Source: JANJUB01 sp040081075 (lineage in GTDB: Bacteria > Armatimonadota > Fimbriimonadia > Fimbriimonadales > Fimbriimonadaceae). From it: a stretch of 49,329 nucleotides of DNA. The notes under the pieces are model-generated. The model was given only the letters and a program-made list of their open reading frames with translations, did not search any database and was not told where the DNA came from. Shown here piece after piece: positions 6,156-15,465 of this stretch. Within the stretch, counting starts at the first letter, position 1. The number at the start of each line of letters is the position of its first letter. Location of the stretch: positions 1-49,329 of the forward strand of contig JBEBHJ010000021.1 in the NCBI GenBank assembly GCA_040081075.1, given 5' to 3'. The translations under genes were made by a program, and so were the position numbers.

Positions 6156-8358
6156 TCTGAACTAGGGATTGCCACGACGACGTTCTAGCGGCCGCAAGTT
6201 CTGTACCCAGACTGCGGCCGTAACGATTTTCAAAGTCTTGTAGCTCAAGGGTCGCCAACTCCCGGTGCTGCGTGTCGTATTCGGCATGAACCTTTGAGGC
6301 GGCGACGAGCCCTTGAGCGGCCAAATCTAGGTTCCCCGATTGCTCGAATCTTGGGGCCAACCGGCGCAATGTCCAACCGATCAGAATCACCCGGTGCCCG
6401 TTAACTGCTTCCGTGAGCAGTTTTAGGCGGAAGTGTTGCGCCTTTTCAAATTCACTCAGTTCCTCGTATGCGATGGACAGACCCTGGTAGACAAAAACCA
6501 GCAGGTCGCGATCTGAGCACGACTTAAGCGATTCCTCACACAAGATTAGATTCGTTCTCGCGACGCTTGCCTGGCCGCTTGAGTTCGCAATCCTTGCCCG
6601 AATTACCTGTGCTGTCGCCACCAATTCGGGAATGCCTGCATTCCTGGCAAGGGATTCGGCCTCATCAAGGTATTGAAGGCCCATTCCTTCCGCCTTTTGC
6701 TCATAGGCGTGCCAGGCAAGGTCGGTCAGCGCATCGCTAGCCGTGTGCACATCGCCGGTGCTTCGGGCAATCTCGAGCCGCTCTTGCCACAGTCGCTCGC
6801 AGACTTCGGACTCTGAGCGTCGGGATGCTAACGCGCCTTGTAGGCCAAGCATGCGGGAAAGTAGGGCAAAGTCTCCAGACTTACGGGCCGATTCGCAAGC
6901 CGCATTGGTGAGCATCTCGAAGTCGGAGAGGAACCCAGCTTCAAAGTAGGTTCTGGCGAGTCCATCGGCAAGCTGGGCGATATGAGTCGCCTCTTCTTGA
7001 TCTTGGGCGTACTTGGTTGCCTTGCGAAAGTCATTCGACTTTTCAAAAATGGCGCCAAGCCCACTTTCCCATTTGCCCTCGGCGACAACCGTTCCAAGTT
7101 CCTGAGCTCGGTTGGCAAAGAGGTTGAGATGAGCAGACTGCGCCTCGGTGTGCACGGCTATCTCCTCAATCGAAGGTTCTGATTGCATGAGGAACTCTAG
7201 AATCGCATCGTGAATTCGGAACGCTTGGTTGTCCACGTCGGCCGATTCAACGAAGCCGCAGCCCACGAGATGTTCCAAGTCATCCGGCGTTGCCTTAGCC
7301 GGCGAGCCCACAAAGAGGGCATCGTCAAGCGAGAACTGGCCAGATAGCACGGAGATGCACCTTAAAACGTGGCGCTCGTGAGGTGACAAAGTTGAGAAGG
7401 AATGCATTAGGATTTGTCTTAGGGGTGTTGCGGTTGTGGATCGTTCACTTTGCACAAACGCAGAGCGACCTGCGTTTTCAAATCGAACCTCAAAATCTTC
7501 AAATGATTGCCGCGCTAAGCAACCCGCCGCTAGTCCAAGTGCCAGCGGAATGCCGCTGAGTCGCTTGGCGACGAGCCCAAGTCGCTCGGCGCTAAGGTCG
7601 GCGGTGTGCTGCCGCGTGGCGCGAGCTCGCCTTAGAAGCAAGCTAACGGCTTCAGATGCCTTCCCAGGAGCTCCCTCATGTTTGAGCGAGCCGAGTTGAT
7701 AAATCGTGCCCAAGTGCGGGGAGATTGGCACCCTAGATGTACACAAGACGATGACGTTTAGGGTGCTGTTGATTAGGTCCTCGAAAAACTCGGCGAACCC
7801 TGCGGTCCCGGGAACACCGTCGACGATAAGCAACGCGTGCATTGTTGCCTCGACTGGACAATCCGAATCTAAAACGGGTGAACCCAAGGCAAGCGCCATC
7901 GCGACCTTTAGGTCGCTTACCGATTGGCACGTTTGATCAGTGAAATAGAACGTGCCCAAGCCCTTCTTGGTGAGTTTCTCTCCCACCGCTCGGGCTAATC
8001 TCGATTTGCCGATGCCGCCCGTTCCAACAATATTGACGAGCCGCGTGCGATTCCCAAGCATGGCAATAATCTCTTTTTGCTCTTCGGTGCGGCCAACTAT
8101 GGAAGGTTCCAATGGAATGGAATACCTTCTCGATTCAATCCGTTCGCGGTCGGCCAGGGCAAGCTTTACAAGGTGTTTGCGATTATCGCTACTCTGATTC
8201 AGCGCTTGAAGGTTCGCGTTTCGTATCGAATCTGGCAACTTATTGGCAAGGAGTTCCGTAAGTTCAGCGCCAGTCAAAGTGCCCGGCGCCTCGGGATAAC
8301 GTGACTCTATCGCACTCAGGAAAGCAACTTGATCGGGGCTGAGCTTGAAATCATCCAT
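6127..8358 (-). CDS. STAND (NB-ARC type) ATPase with helical-repeat tail
   Basis: 743 residues. After an N-terminal helical part (1-80), which contains no known effector, comes a signal-transduction NTPase core: Walker A GTGGIGKS (112-119), Walker B LLIVD with Asp180, a sensor-like CTSR (Arg208), and the GIPLAL motif (268-273) typical of AfsR/MalT/NB-ARC proteins. A winged-helix-like part follows (about 310-400), and the rest (about 410-740) is helical, with TPR-like repeats rich in Ala, Leu and Glu. Its ATG overlaps the stop of the sigma-like gene by 8 bp (ATGGATGA), so the two are made together. In this family ligand binding on the repeats releases the NTPase to oligomerise; the ligand here is unknown. 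Confidence 0.8.
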   Translation of the reverse strand: MDDFKLSPDQVAFLSAIESRYPEAPGTLTGAELTELLANKLPDSIRNANLQALNQSSDNRKHLVKLALADRERIESRRYSIPLEPSIVGRTEEQKEIIAMLGNRTRLVNIVGTGGIGKSRLARAVGEKLTKKGLGTFYFTDQTCQSVSDLKVAMALALGSPVLDSDCPVEATMHALLIVDGVPGTAGFAEFFEDLINSTLNVIVLCTSRVPISPHLGTIYQLGSLKHEGAPGKASEAVSLLLRRARATRQHTADLSAERLGLVAKRLSGIPLALGLAAGCLARQSFEDFEVRFENAGRSAFVQSERSTTATPLRQILMHSFSTLSPHERHVLRCISVLSGQFSLDDALFVGSPAKATPDDLEHLVGCGFVESADVDNQAFRIHDAILEFLMQSEPSIEEIAVHTEAQSAHLNLFANRAQELGTVVAEGKWESGLGAIFEKSNDFRKATKYAQDQEEATHIAQLADGLARTYFEAGFLSDFEMLTNAACESARKSGDFALLSRMLGLQGALASRRSESEVCERLWQERLEIARSTGDVHTASDALTDLAWHAYEQKAEGMGLQYLDEAESLARNAGIPELVATAQVIRARIANSSGQASVARTNLILCEESLKSCSDRDLLVFVYQGLSIAYEELSEFEKAQHFRLKLLTEAVNGHRVILIGWTLRRLAPRFEQSGNLDLAAQGLVAASKVHAEYDTQHRELATLELQDFENRYGRSLGTELAAARTSSWQSLVQTILDRAFHQ

Positions 8359-9457
8359 AAATGTACTCCTCTCGCTCCCGATTCAAATAGACGGTCAATT
8401 CCTTAATAAGTCGCCGGTTGCTGACCCACGCATGTATTGTCATCGGCTCGAGTTTGAATCCAACGCTTGACGCAACTGGTCCGATCCACTTATGAATATC
8501 GCCGTGGGGCATTCCGCAAATTGAGTAGTGAAAGACAACCCTCTTCCACAGTCCCGGAGTCGAGAACGCCGTCTGTAAGACGTCATGATCTCCGATTCTG
8601 TCAATCAAATTGCACACCTCCTCTATGAACGGAAGTCGCGTACCAATTCTATCAATTGCGGCAAGAATTTTCTCTTCGCTAAGTAATTCGGAAGCTTTGG
8701 CAACTGTCGCGGCATTATGCTCAAACCAGTATGCTTTCGACAGGATAATCTGGACTTCGGCGATCGAAAGCTCCGCTATTGGGGCGGGACTGGCAATGAC
8801 TTGGCGAATGCGCTCGGTTGAGCACCCGCACAGCCTGGCCGCCAGCACGCTTGGCTCCGGTGCGAGAATCTCAAACGCCAGAGAGCGTATCACGGCAGGA
8901 TGGCGCACCATCTCGTGAAGCGTCTCGGTGGTGTTGGGAGCATTGTGTAGCTTCCTGGCGACGACAAGGACATCTCCTGTGGGAGTGTTATCAATCCAGA
9001 GCATCTTTGCCAGGACCAGCCGGATTGCTTGCCCATTTGGCGGTTCGCCAAGCCAAAGCGAGTCGGCTGCTGTGGTGATGGTCCGAGTCTCGATTGCAGT
9101 GTTAATGGCTTCGATGAAATTGTCATTTGCACCAGCTGTCACTTGTTCATCCGGCAAGGTGACGAGAGCCACTCCCTTTAGTTTTCGATGGCTATCAATG
9201 AGCAACCTATCTGCAACTCGCTTTGCGTAGCTGAACCACTCTGGAGTTGAGGCAAACCGCAACTGGTCCCGATGCTCCCAAATTTTCGTATAGGCCGATT
9301 GAATGTAGTCCCTCGCATCCTCTGCACTCACACCTCGAGAAACCAGATACCCCTGCAGTATCGGCCGAGTCTGCTCGGCAAGCTGCGCAAAGTCAAGGGT
9401 GGAATCTTCTACAAATGGCGAGCCACTTTGCTGCGCCGACTCATCCAAAGGTTCCAT
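8351..9457 (-). CDS. ECF-sigma-like protein with unusual C-terminal region
   Basis: 368 residues. Positions about 25-95 resemble sigma-70 region 2 of ECF factors: the helix LRPILQGYL-like start, then SAEDARDYIQSAYTKIWEHRD (DAEDLVQE-type -10 recognition helix), TPEWFSYAKRVADRLLIDSHRK. A normal region 4 of about 50 residues does not follow. Instead there are some 260 mostly helical residues, with possible DNA-binding helices near the end (MTIHAWVSNRRLIKEL). It is therefore longer than a usual ECF factor (about 180-200) and may be a sigma relative adapted to its STAND partner, whose start overlaps its stop. The promoter probably lies in 9458-9560. Confidence 0.65.
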   Translation of the reverse strand: MEPLDESAQQSGSPFVEDSTLDFAQLAEQTRPILQGYLVSRGVSAEDARDYIQSAYTKIWEHRDQLRFASTPEWFSYAKRVADRLLIDSHRKLKGVALVTLPDEQVTAGANDNFIEAINTAIETRTITTAADSLWLGEPPNGQAIRLVLAKMLWIDNTPTGDVLVVARKLHNAPNTTETLHEMVRHPAVIRSLAFEILAPEPSVLAARLCGCSTERIRQVIASPAPIAELSIAEVQIILSKAYWFEHNAATVAKASELLSEEKILAAIDRIGTRLPFIEEVCNLIDRIGDHDVLQTAFSTPGLWKRVVFHYSICGMPHGDIHKWIGPVASSVGFKLEPMTIHAWVSNRRLIKELTVYLNREREEYIYG

Positions 9458-9800
9458 CCTTCGAGATTATGCATCGCAATTTCGATGTGATGTTAGATAT
9501 CCTGCCTAACTCCCGTTATATTAGATGTGACCCGCAACTAGTCACATGGCCCGGAGGCTAATGAGCACCGAAAGAGGGGACCGATTCCGCGTAGGATATT
9601 CTGGGGAGAGTACGTGGTTCGCCCCCTCGGGTCAGTTCTACTTCCTCAATTTGACACCTTTACTCGTGCGGCGTGTTGGGATGGTTTGAGCTATCGAACC
9701 CGATAGCATCGTGCAACCCGCGTTTTAAGTGGCCCGGTGCTCAACGCTGTGCAATGCCGTCCGCTCTTTTGCCGTAAACTGAAGAAGTTGAGAAGCCCAC
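9458..9800. promoter_or_regulatory. Divergent intergenic region with two dyads
   Basis: A 343-bp gap between divergent genes. Dyad 1 is ATGTGAC (9525-9531) / GTCACAT (9541-9547), next to TATAAC/TAATAT-like -10 sequences on the minus strand (9515-9523), so it may cover the promoter of the sigma-like gene. Dyad 2 is GCTATCG AACC CGATAGC (9690-9707). A TTGACA (9651-9656) on the plus strand lacks a clear -10 at 17 bp. I see no coding sequence here. Confidence 0.4.
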
Positions 9801-12251
9801 GTGGATCAAAACGCCCAAAATAACCTGGAAGAAACACTTCGAAGGATCGAGGGGAGGCTGGATGACCTTTCGAATCGAATCGCTCGGCTAGAGCAGGGGA
9901 AGAGTGAGGCCGAGTTACCTGTTGCCTCTGGTCCTCCGCCGTTCATTTTGCCCGAGCCCACTCGTGTGAGTGATCGCGCCGTTGGAAAGAGTTGGCTCGA
10001 GGTCGTTCCAGAGCGACCATTCGCGGAGGCTCCGCCGATTCCGGGATCGGCACCTGTTCAGCCGGTTCAAGATTCACGTCAAGTTGACGAAATGGAATAC
10101 CAGATCGGGTTAACCGGGCTGTTGCGGGGCGGAACCATCATTTTCCTCCTCGGCCTGCTTTTCTTGGTGGCGATGGCAATTTCTAAGGGGTGGATAACGC
10201 CGAGCATTCAGTTCGCCGGGGAAATCGCCTTATGTGTTTCGCTCATTGCGGTCGGACAATGGAAGAGAGAGGAGAGGGAAGACTTTGGCCAGATTCTGAC
10301 CGGAATTGGGTCATGCGGATTGTATTTCAGCTTTGCCGGAGGGCATAGTTTCAAACACTTTTACGAAGGAGATACCCTGGTCTTCCTATTTCTAATATGG
10401 AGCCTGGTCAACTTGGTCTACTCGTCCTGGCAATCTTCGAAGTCTTTCCTCATTATCGGGCTGATTGGGGGACTCATTGGCTCGGTTATGCCGTCTGATC
10501 GCGGGCAAACTTCGCTGATTGGAGTCTTGCATTTCCTTGTGCTTGTTCCCACCGCATTCGTCATCATTCGAAATCGATGGAATGGACTCGCGATTGTAAT
10601 GTGGGTCCTTTCTGGGATGGCTTTGACGCCGGTTTTCTTTAGTTCTGAAGCGTGGATTCTCCGATTGGTCGCCATGTACGGTTCTGGTTTGCTAAGTTGT
10701 TTCGCTTACGCGAAGACCCACCAAGCGTCCTCTAAGGATGCTTCGGCAAGCCTAATCTCATTCATGGCATCTGTAACGGCGATCGGTGGGATGTTGCTGG
10801 ATCACGAGTCGGCATTTGGTGGTCAAGGGGGAACCAATCCTGCCCACGGAAGCCACCAGGTGTTGCTACTTTCAGCCCTGCTCTGTTTGATGGGATATCG
10901 TATTGGATCCCATGTATCGCGGACGCTGTATTACACAGCCCTTGGAATCGCCGCAATTCTCGCACCGATAGGGTTGGATCGAACTCCCGAAGCCTTCACG
11001 TTTCTAGCCGTGTCTTCGGCATTGGCATTCGGGACCGTTCGCTACAAGTCAGTTCCCGCGAACTGGCTGTCTTGGATTGTCTTTGGACTAGGAATCGTCG
11101 CCTATCTCTCGCCGTGGTCCTCACAGAGCTTTCTTACAGAGTGGGAGTCACCGTTCCTCGTGTTTGCGCTTGTGGTGGCGGGCATCAACTCGTGGTCGAA
11201 CGTGAAACTCGGTCATGACAATCAGGCGGCGACGCTAGTTGCCAGCGGCATTGGTATTCCATTGGTCCTGCGGCTCAGCGACCTATGGATTGCGCCAGCA
11301 TGGGGTGGCAGCGACTCGCGAGCTCTATTTGTAGGTTTTTCCATGATTACCTGCTATCTGATTGTTTTGACCAGGAAAACAGGTTGGATGTCCGCGATTG
11401 GTTTAGGTTATGCCAGCTTGGTGTGCGCCCTTGCCGCCGCTCGAGCCGGATTCGTTTATCCCCACGGGACCGAGACTCTCATTTGGGCCATTTGCTTAGC
11501 AATGGGGGTTGGCTTGGTTCTCCAGGCCAAACGGTTCCAGCTCCCCGAACTCCAAGCTCAAATCGGGTCCATTGCTCTCCTTGCAACGGTCCTTTTAACC
11601 CGGCTAGTTGTCGTTTGGCTCGCCGGAGATGACGGTTTGTTGGTGCCCACTGCTATCGCATTTGGGTTGGTGATATGTGGTCATGCCTGCGCCGTGGTTT
11701 CGCAGCGAACTGGATGGACGGGCACCACCGTAGTTGCTTGGCTAGCCAGTCTCTCCGCTGCCGCTACGTCCATGTACCTTGATGAGCCGTCTTTGCCGGG
11801 GACGCGGGCGGGCGAAGGACCGCAAATGCAGTGCCTACTTTTGGTCGCCACGTTGTCTGCAATTTTGCTCACGGCGCGAGCCACGAAGCAGTTTGATCGA
11901 CGCTCCAGTAGCACTGAAGTTTCCACCGCTCTCATTCTGTTTGTGGTTTGGTCGCGCCTGGGCCAACTCGCTCTTACGTCGTTTGCCGGGATGAAAAACC
12001 TTCCCGCCATCAGTGCAACTTGGATCGTGTTTGCAAGCCTGATCATGGCGATCGGGTTTCGTTATCGATCTCAGTCACTTCGCTTCGTGAGTTTCGGTGT
12101 CTTCGCTCTCACGATCGGCAAAGTGCTGTTGTTTGATCTGAGCAACTTGGATGCAGCCATCAGGGCGGCGATACTGTTATTCCTCGGTGGTGCAATGATC
12201 TTAGGCGGTTATGTATACATTCGGAACCGATCTCAATCCGGGGACCAGTAA
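9801..12251 (+). CDS. DUF2339-type multi-pass membrane protein
   Basis: 816 residues from GTG. Residues 1-35 form a short coiled coil (LEETLRRIEGRLDDLSNRIARLE). A proline-rich linker follows to about 95, then an almost unbroken series of about 20 or more membrane helices to the C-terminus. This order (coiled-coil start, variable linker, very many helices) is that of DUF2339 proteins of the bacterial inner membrane. Their function is not known, though some are linked to envelope traits. It stops 3 bp before the end of the convergent gene. A weak AG-rich site (GAAGAAG) precedes the start. Confidence 0.75.
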   Translation: MDQNAQNNLEETLRRIEGRLDDLSNRIARLEQGKSEAELPVASGPPPFILPEPTRVSDRAVGKSWLEVVPERPFAEAPPIPGSAPVQPVQDSRQVDEMEYQIGLTGLLRGGTIIFLLGLLFLVAMAISKGWITPSIQFAGEIALCVSLIAVGQWKREEREDFGQILTGIGSCGLYFSFAGGHSFKHFYEGDTLVFLFLIWSLVNLVYSSWQSSKSFLIIGLIGGLIGSVMPSDRGQTSLIGVLHFLVLVPTAFVIIRNRWNGLAIVMWVLSGMALTPVFFSSEAWILRLVAMYGSGLLSCFAYAKTHQASSKDASASLISFMASVTAIGGMLLDHESAFGGQGGTNPAHGSHQVLLLSALLCLMGYRIGSHVSRTLYYTALGIAAILAPIGLDRTPEAFTFLAVSSALAFGTVRYKSVPANWLSWIVFGLGIVAYLSPWSSQSFLTEWESPFLVFALVVAGINSWSNVKLGHDNQAATLVASGIGIPLVLRLSDLWIAPAWGGSDSRALFVGFSMITCYLIVLTRKTGWMSAIGLGYASLVCALAAARAGFVYPHGTETLIWAICLAMGVGLVLQAKRFQLPELQAQIGSIALLATVLLTRLVVVWLAGDDGLLVPTAIAFGLVICGHACAVVSQRTGWTGTTVVAWLASLSAAATSMYLDEPSLPGTRAGEGPQMQCLLLVATLSAILLTARATKQFDRRSSSTEVSTALILFVVWSRLGQLALTSFAGMKNLPAISATWIVFASLIMAIGFRYRSQSLRFVSFGVFALTIGKVLLFDLSNLDAAIRAAILLFLGGAMILGGYVYIRNRSQSGDQ

Positions 12252-12254
12252 AGC

Positions 12255-12884
12255 TTAGCCGCCACCGGTCATATCTTTAACGTCCTGGCGTGCGGAACGA
12301 TGTTCAACTAGGGTGATTCGCTCGGCTTCAGCGGCGGGTTTGGTCCTGAGCATTTCAATCAACTGCGAGAGGGTCGTCATTTTGATCACTGGCTCAGTTA
12401 CTTTCTTAGATTCGACTGCATCCTGACGGATTTTCTCGGCATCATCCCAGTCGAAGCAAAACGGAGCGACGGTCTTGCCATCCACTTGAACCGTAACTTG
12501 CGATCCCGACTTGGTTGCTACGTAGAAAACGGCTGTGGTTACGAGCGCTTTTAGTTTTCCGACTTCCAGGGCCTTTTCCTGCTCGGATGCGATTGGCACA
12601 TAAAATGGCGTTGCACCGCGAATAGCCTGAATATCAGAGAGAGTGCCGACTGCGGCTCGGGCCGACTTCGCCGCACTGTCTGCCGCTCCCTTAATGGCAG
12701 CATCGCAATCGCTCTTTCGGAAGAACACGAGAACGACCGGACGTCCCTCCTGAGCCGCCATCATCGGTCGCCCCAAGTTGTTCATGGCGAGGAAGATCGG
12801 TACGTTGAGTTTCTTGTTAACCTGCGCGGTAGTTAGTGGCGCTTGAACAGGAGCAGCAAGAAGACTCACGAGAACGGAAACCAT
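12255..12884 (-). CDS. Secreted protein, possibly Tic22-like
   Basis: 209 residues. The first 15-20 look like a short signal peptide (MVSVLVSLLAAPVQA). The next part, VPIFLAMNNLGRPMM...PVVLVFFRKSDCDAAI, resembles the start of Tic22-like proteins (a fold in which a VPVF.. strand is followed by a ligand-free thioredoxin-like half). The match is by eye only. The last 60 residues are charged and helical. It is divergent from the peptidase gene, with 65 bp between starts. Confidence 0.5.
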   Translation of the reverse strand: MVSVLVSLLAAPVQAPLTTAQVNKKLNVPIFLAMNNLGRPMMAAQEGRPVVLVFFRKSDCDAAIKGAADSAAKSARAAVGTLSDIQAIRGATPFYVPIASEQEKALEVGKLKALVTTAVFYVATKSGSQVTVQVDGKTVAPFCFDWDDAEKIRQDAVESKKVTEPVIKMTTLSQLIEMLRTKPAAEAERITLVEHRSARQDVKDMTGGG

Positions 12885-12949
12885 ACAGAGATATACGAAT
12901 CGGCAGCCCGGATGTTACGCCGAGTGCACGCGGTATTCTGCTCAGAACG

Positions 12950-14068
12950 ATGATAAATGAAACCCGTTTGGTTGAATTGTTTAAGTCTCTCTGTCTCATC
13001 AATGCTCCCGCGCTGCAAGAAGCGGATTGCGTAAATTACGTTAAAGCTCACCTCACCAATATGGGGTTGGAAGTCAGCGAAGATCAGGCTGGTGAAAAGA
13101 TCGGCGGAAATGCAAATAACGTGATTGCTTGGCTCCGGGGAACCAAACCGGACGCGCCCAAGATTTACTTGAGCGCTCACTTCGACACAGTTGAACCAAC
13201 CGCCGGACTGGTGATCGAAGAACGAGACGGGGTGTTCTATAGCAGTTCGGACACAATCCTTGGTGCCGACGACAAGGGCGGAATGGCGCCCGCAATCGAA
13301 GTCGTTCAATGTTTGATCGAGAACAAGCCGGTTCATGGTGATGTTTGCTTGCTGTTTAGCGTGGCCGAAGAGATTGGTCTCAAAGGTGCCGAAGCGTTGG
13401 ACATCCAATCGTTGGGACTTGATTATGGTTACGTACTCGATACCGGCCCGCCCGTTGGCACGTTTGTGACGCGCACAGCGTTTCACGATAAGTTGGAAAT
13501 CGAGATCATAGGCAAGCCGGCGCACTCGGGCAAGGACCCGGAAAAGGGCGTTAGCGCAATTCAAGTGATGGCAGAAGCGGTTCATGGTATGAAACTGGGT
13601 CGGATTGGCCCAGAAACAACGGCTAATCTAGGGCTGATTCAAGGTGGATCGGCGGTGAATGTTGTTTGCGCGAACCTAAAGATACGGGGGGAAGCTCGCT
13701 CTACGTCTCAGGCCGAGCTTGATGCACAAATCGATCACATGATCACTCGTTTTGAGGACGCGGCTCGAAACTGGGGAGCTGAGGTTAAGATTGAGCATGC
13801 CCGTCACTATGGGGCGTACGACATTTCGCACGACGCCGAAGTGATTCGCGTGGCGCAGGCAGCTGCAAGAAATCTCGGGTTCGACCCTGTGCTCAGAACC
13901 ACGCTCGGAGGGTCAGACGCCAATTTTTACAATCTCCATGGTGTGCCCAGCATTGTGCTCGCAACTGGGATGGACAAGATTCACACCCACGACGAGTTCA
14001 TTTCGCGCAAGGATTTGGTGGATACGGCGCGGCTGGCTTACGAGATTGTTTTAGAGGCAGCGAGGTGA
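12950..14068 (+). CDS. M20 family metallopeptidase, PepT-like
   Basis: 372 residues from ATG 12950 (longer starts would run back into the divergent gene). The di-zinc site is complete: H77 in HFDTVEP, D107/D108 in GADDKGG, the catalytic pair E140-E141 in VAEEIG, D163 region in LDTGPP and H345/H347 in IHTHDEF. The dimerisation domain is inserted after HSGK. The start (ETRLVELFKSLCLINAPALQE) fits the peptidase T-like group of short aminopeptidases, about 370 residues. It probably trims peptides in the cytoplasm; no signal peptide. The next gene starts within its stop (GTGA). Confidence 0.85.
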   Translation: MINETRLVELFKSLCLINAPALQEADCVNYVKAHLTNMGLEVSEDQAGEKIGGNANNVIAWLRGTKPDAPKIYLSAHFDTVEPTAGLVIEERDGVFYSSSDTILGADDKGGMAPAIEVVQCLIENKPVHGDVCLLFSVAEEIGLKGAEALDIQSLGLDYGYVLDTGPPVGTFVTRTAFHDKLEIEIIGKPAHSGKDPEKGVSAIQVMAEAVHGMKLGRIGPETTANLGLIQGGSAVNVVCANLKIRGEARSTSQAELDAQIDHMITRFEDAARNWGAEVKIEHARHYGAYDISHDAEVIRVAQAAARNLGFDPVLRTTLGGSDANFYNLHGVPSIVLATGMDKIHTHDEFISRKDLVDTARLAYEIVLEAAR

Positions 14069-14670
14069 TTATTCCGGTTGCACACGACTTTAACTGCCCG
14101 TGGTGTTGGGTCGCCTTGTTCCAAACAAAACAGTTGAAGGCGGAGTTCGGTGTTGAGTTTGAGTGGCGCGCTTACGAGTTGATGCCCGAAGCCCTGCCTT
14201 GGGATGAGTCAGCCCCGAGGCCCGAAGCCAAAACAGATCGACCGAAAACACCAACTAGGATGGATTTGGCTTATGCCGCACAGGGAATCCCCAAGCCAAC
14301 TGCCGAAAGGGCCAAACGAATGCGTACTCACAATTGCCATGAAGCAGTTGAGTTCGCGAAACTTGAAGGTGTTCATGAACCTCTGATTGAGGCAATTTAT
14401 CGCGGTTACTGGGAGCAAAGCCTAAACGTGAATGAAATTGACACGTTGATCGAGCTTGCAAAGGCTTGCGTTTCCGATCTAGCCGGCCTTCGATTGGCCA
14501 TCGAGACGAAGCAGTTCAACGATAAGATTGTCCCCTACGATGACGAGGCGTATGCAAGCGGGGTCTACAATGTTCCGACCTATTGGATCGGTGGGGAAAG
14601 GTATGCCGAACAGCCGATTTCTGTGTTGAGAGAGGCTATTGCAAGGGAGCTCAGCGGTCAACCGCGTTGA
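14065..14670 (+). CDS. DsbA-family thioredoxin-fold protein (FrnE-like)
   Basis: 201 residues from GTG, sharing GTGA with the stop of the peptidase gene. The redox motif CPWC occupies residues 11-14, directly after the first strand (PVAHDFN), as in cytosolic FrnE/YwbO-type DsbA proteins. The long helical insertion and the late VPTYWIGGERY (cis-proline loop and last strand) complete the fold. There is no signal peptide, so it acts inside the cell, perhaps as a disulfide reductase/isomerase or glutathione-type enzyme. Substrate is unknown. It is coupled to the RibD-C gene by TGATG. Confidence 0.8.
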   Translation: MIIPVAHDFNCPWCWVALFQTKQLKAEFGVEFEWRAYELMPEALPWDESAPRPEAKTDRPKTPTRMDLAYAAQGIPKPTAERAKRMRTHNCHEAVEFAKLEGVHEPLIEAIYRGYWEQSLNVNEIDTLIELAKACVSDLAGLRLAIETKQFNDKIVPYDDEAYASGVYNVPTYWIGGERYAEQPISVLREAIARELSGQPR

Positions 14671-15338
14671 TGGAAGTTCCTTACGCCAACCTTGAGTTTC
14701 CCGATCCGCCCGCTGATCGGCCCTATGTGTTTGTGAACATGGTGACCACGATTGATGGGAAGATTGTGACCGGCGAAAGGGATGAACCAGTGCCTGATCT
14801 GGGAAGCAAAACGGATCATGCGGCGATGCGGAACATTGAGGCTGCCGCCGATGCCGTCCTCATTGGAGCCGGTTCGCTCCGAGCGACCCCCGGTTTGCAC
14901 TACGCACCCCATCTAAAGCGAATTGTGATGACCCGATCAGGCAAAATCTTCTTCCATGAGGGAAAGCTTCGGCGATTCTTCTCTGATGCGCCGGAACGAG
15001 CATTTGTGGCAACTGCGTCTCAGTTGGATCTGCCGGATGGAGTTCAACACCTTTCGGATGATCCGCGCGGGCTACTCTTTGCACTTCGCCGCGAACATGG
15101 TGTGACGAGACTTGTGATCGAAGGGGGAAGCGAAATCAATGCGCTCTTCCTCGCCGCGGACCTGGTTGACGAGCTGTTCTTGACTTTGGCTCCAAAAGTA
15201 AAACTTGGTCAAATGACGCCTACCTACGCGGGCGGTGAACCTTTAAGCCGTGCCGACATAATGAGGTTTGACCTAACATCATGTATTCGAGCGGAAAATG
15301 AAATCTTCCTACGATACCGACGAGCCCGATCAACCTGA
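14670..15338 (+). CDS. RibD C-terminal domain reductase-like protein
   Basis: 222 residues from the ATG in TGATG. The fold is that of dihydrofolate-reductase-like RibD-C: PYVFVNMVTTIDGKIVTGE at the start, HAAMRNIEAAADAVLIGAG.SLRATP, and LVIEGGSEINALFL..LVDELFLTLAPK near the end, where the family binds NADPH and the ribityl substrate. It lacks the N-terminal deaminase domain of full RibD, so it may be a stand-alone riboflavin-type reductase or act on another pyrimidine. No rib gene is nearby. Confidence 0.8.
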   Translation: MEVPYANLEFPDPPADRPYVFVNMVTTIDGKIVTGERDEPVPDLGSKTDHAAMRNIEAAADAVLIGAGSLRATPGLHYAPHLKRIVMTRSGKIFFHEGKLRRFFSDAPERAFVATASQLDLPDGVQHLSDDPRGLLFALRREHGVTRLVIEGGSEINALFLAADLVDELFLTLAPKVKLGQMTPTYAGGEPLSRADIMRFDLTSCIRAENEIFLRYRRARST

Positions 15339-15465
15339 ACCTGAAGCAATCTTCGATGCGACAGGGGCACTAACCCGCGAGTTCTTACTGAGTCGTGGTG
15401 GGTGTTGTGGCAACAAATGCCGCAACTGTCCTTATGATTGGGTTGGGGTAGTGGGCGATGAGTAA
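15298..15465 (+). CDS. DUF5522-like miniprotein
   Basis: 55 residues, overlapping the end of the reductase gene by 41 bp and the start of the next gene by 8 bp (ATGAGTAA). The C-terminal half, TREFLLSRGGCCGNKCRNCPY, carries the four-cysteine pattern CCGNxCRNCPY of the DUF5522 family, found as a small stand-alone protein or a domain in many bacteria. The cysteines may bind zinc or an iron-sulfur cluster; the role is unknown. It is easy to miss because of its size and overlaps. Confidence 0.8.
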   Translation: MKSSYDTDEPDQPEPEAIFDATGALTREFLLSRGGCCGNKCRNCPYDWVGVVGDE

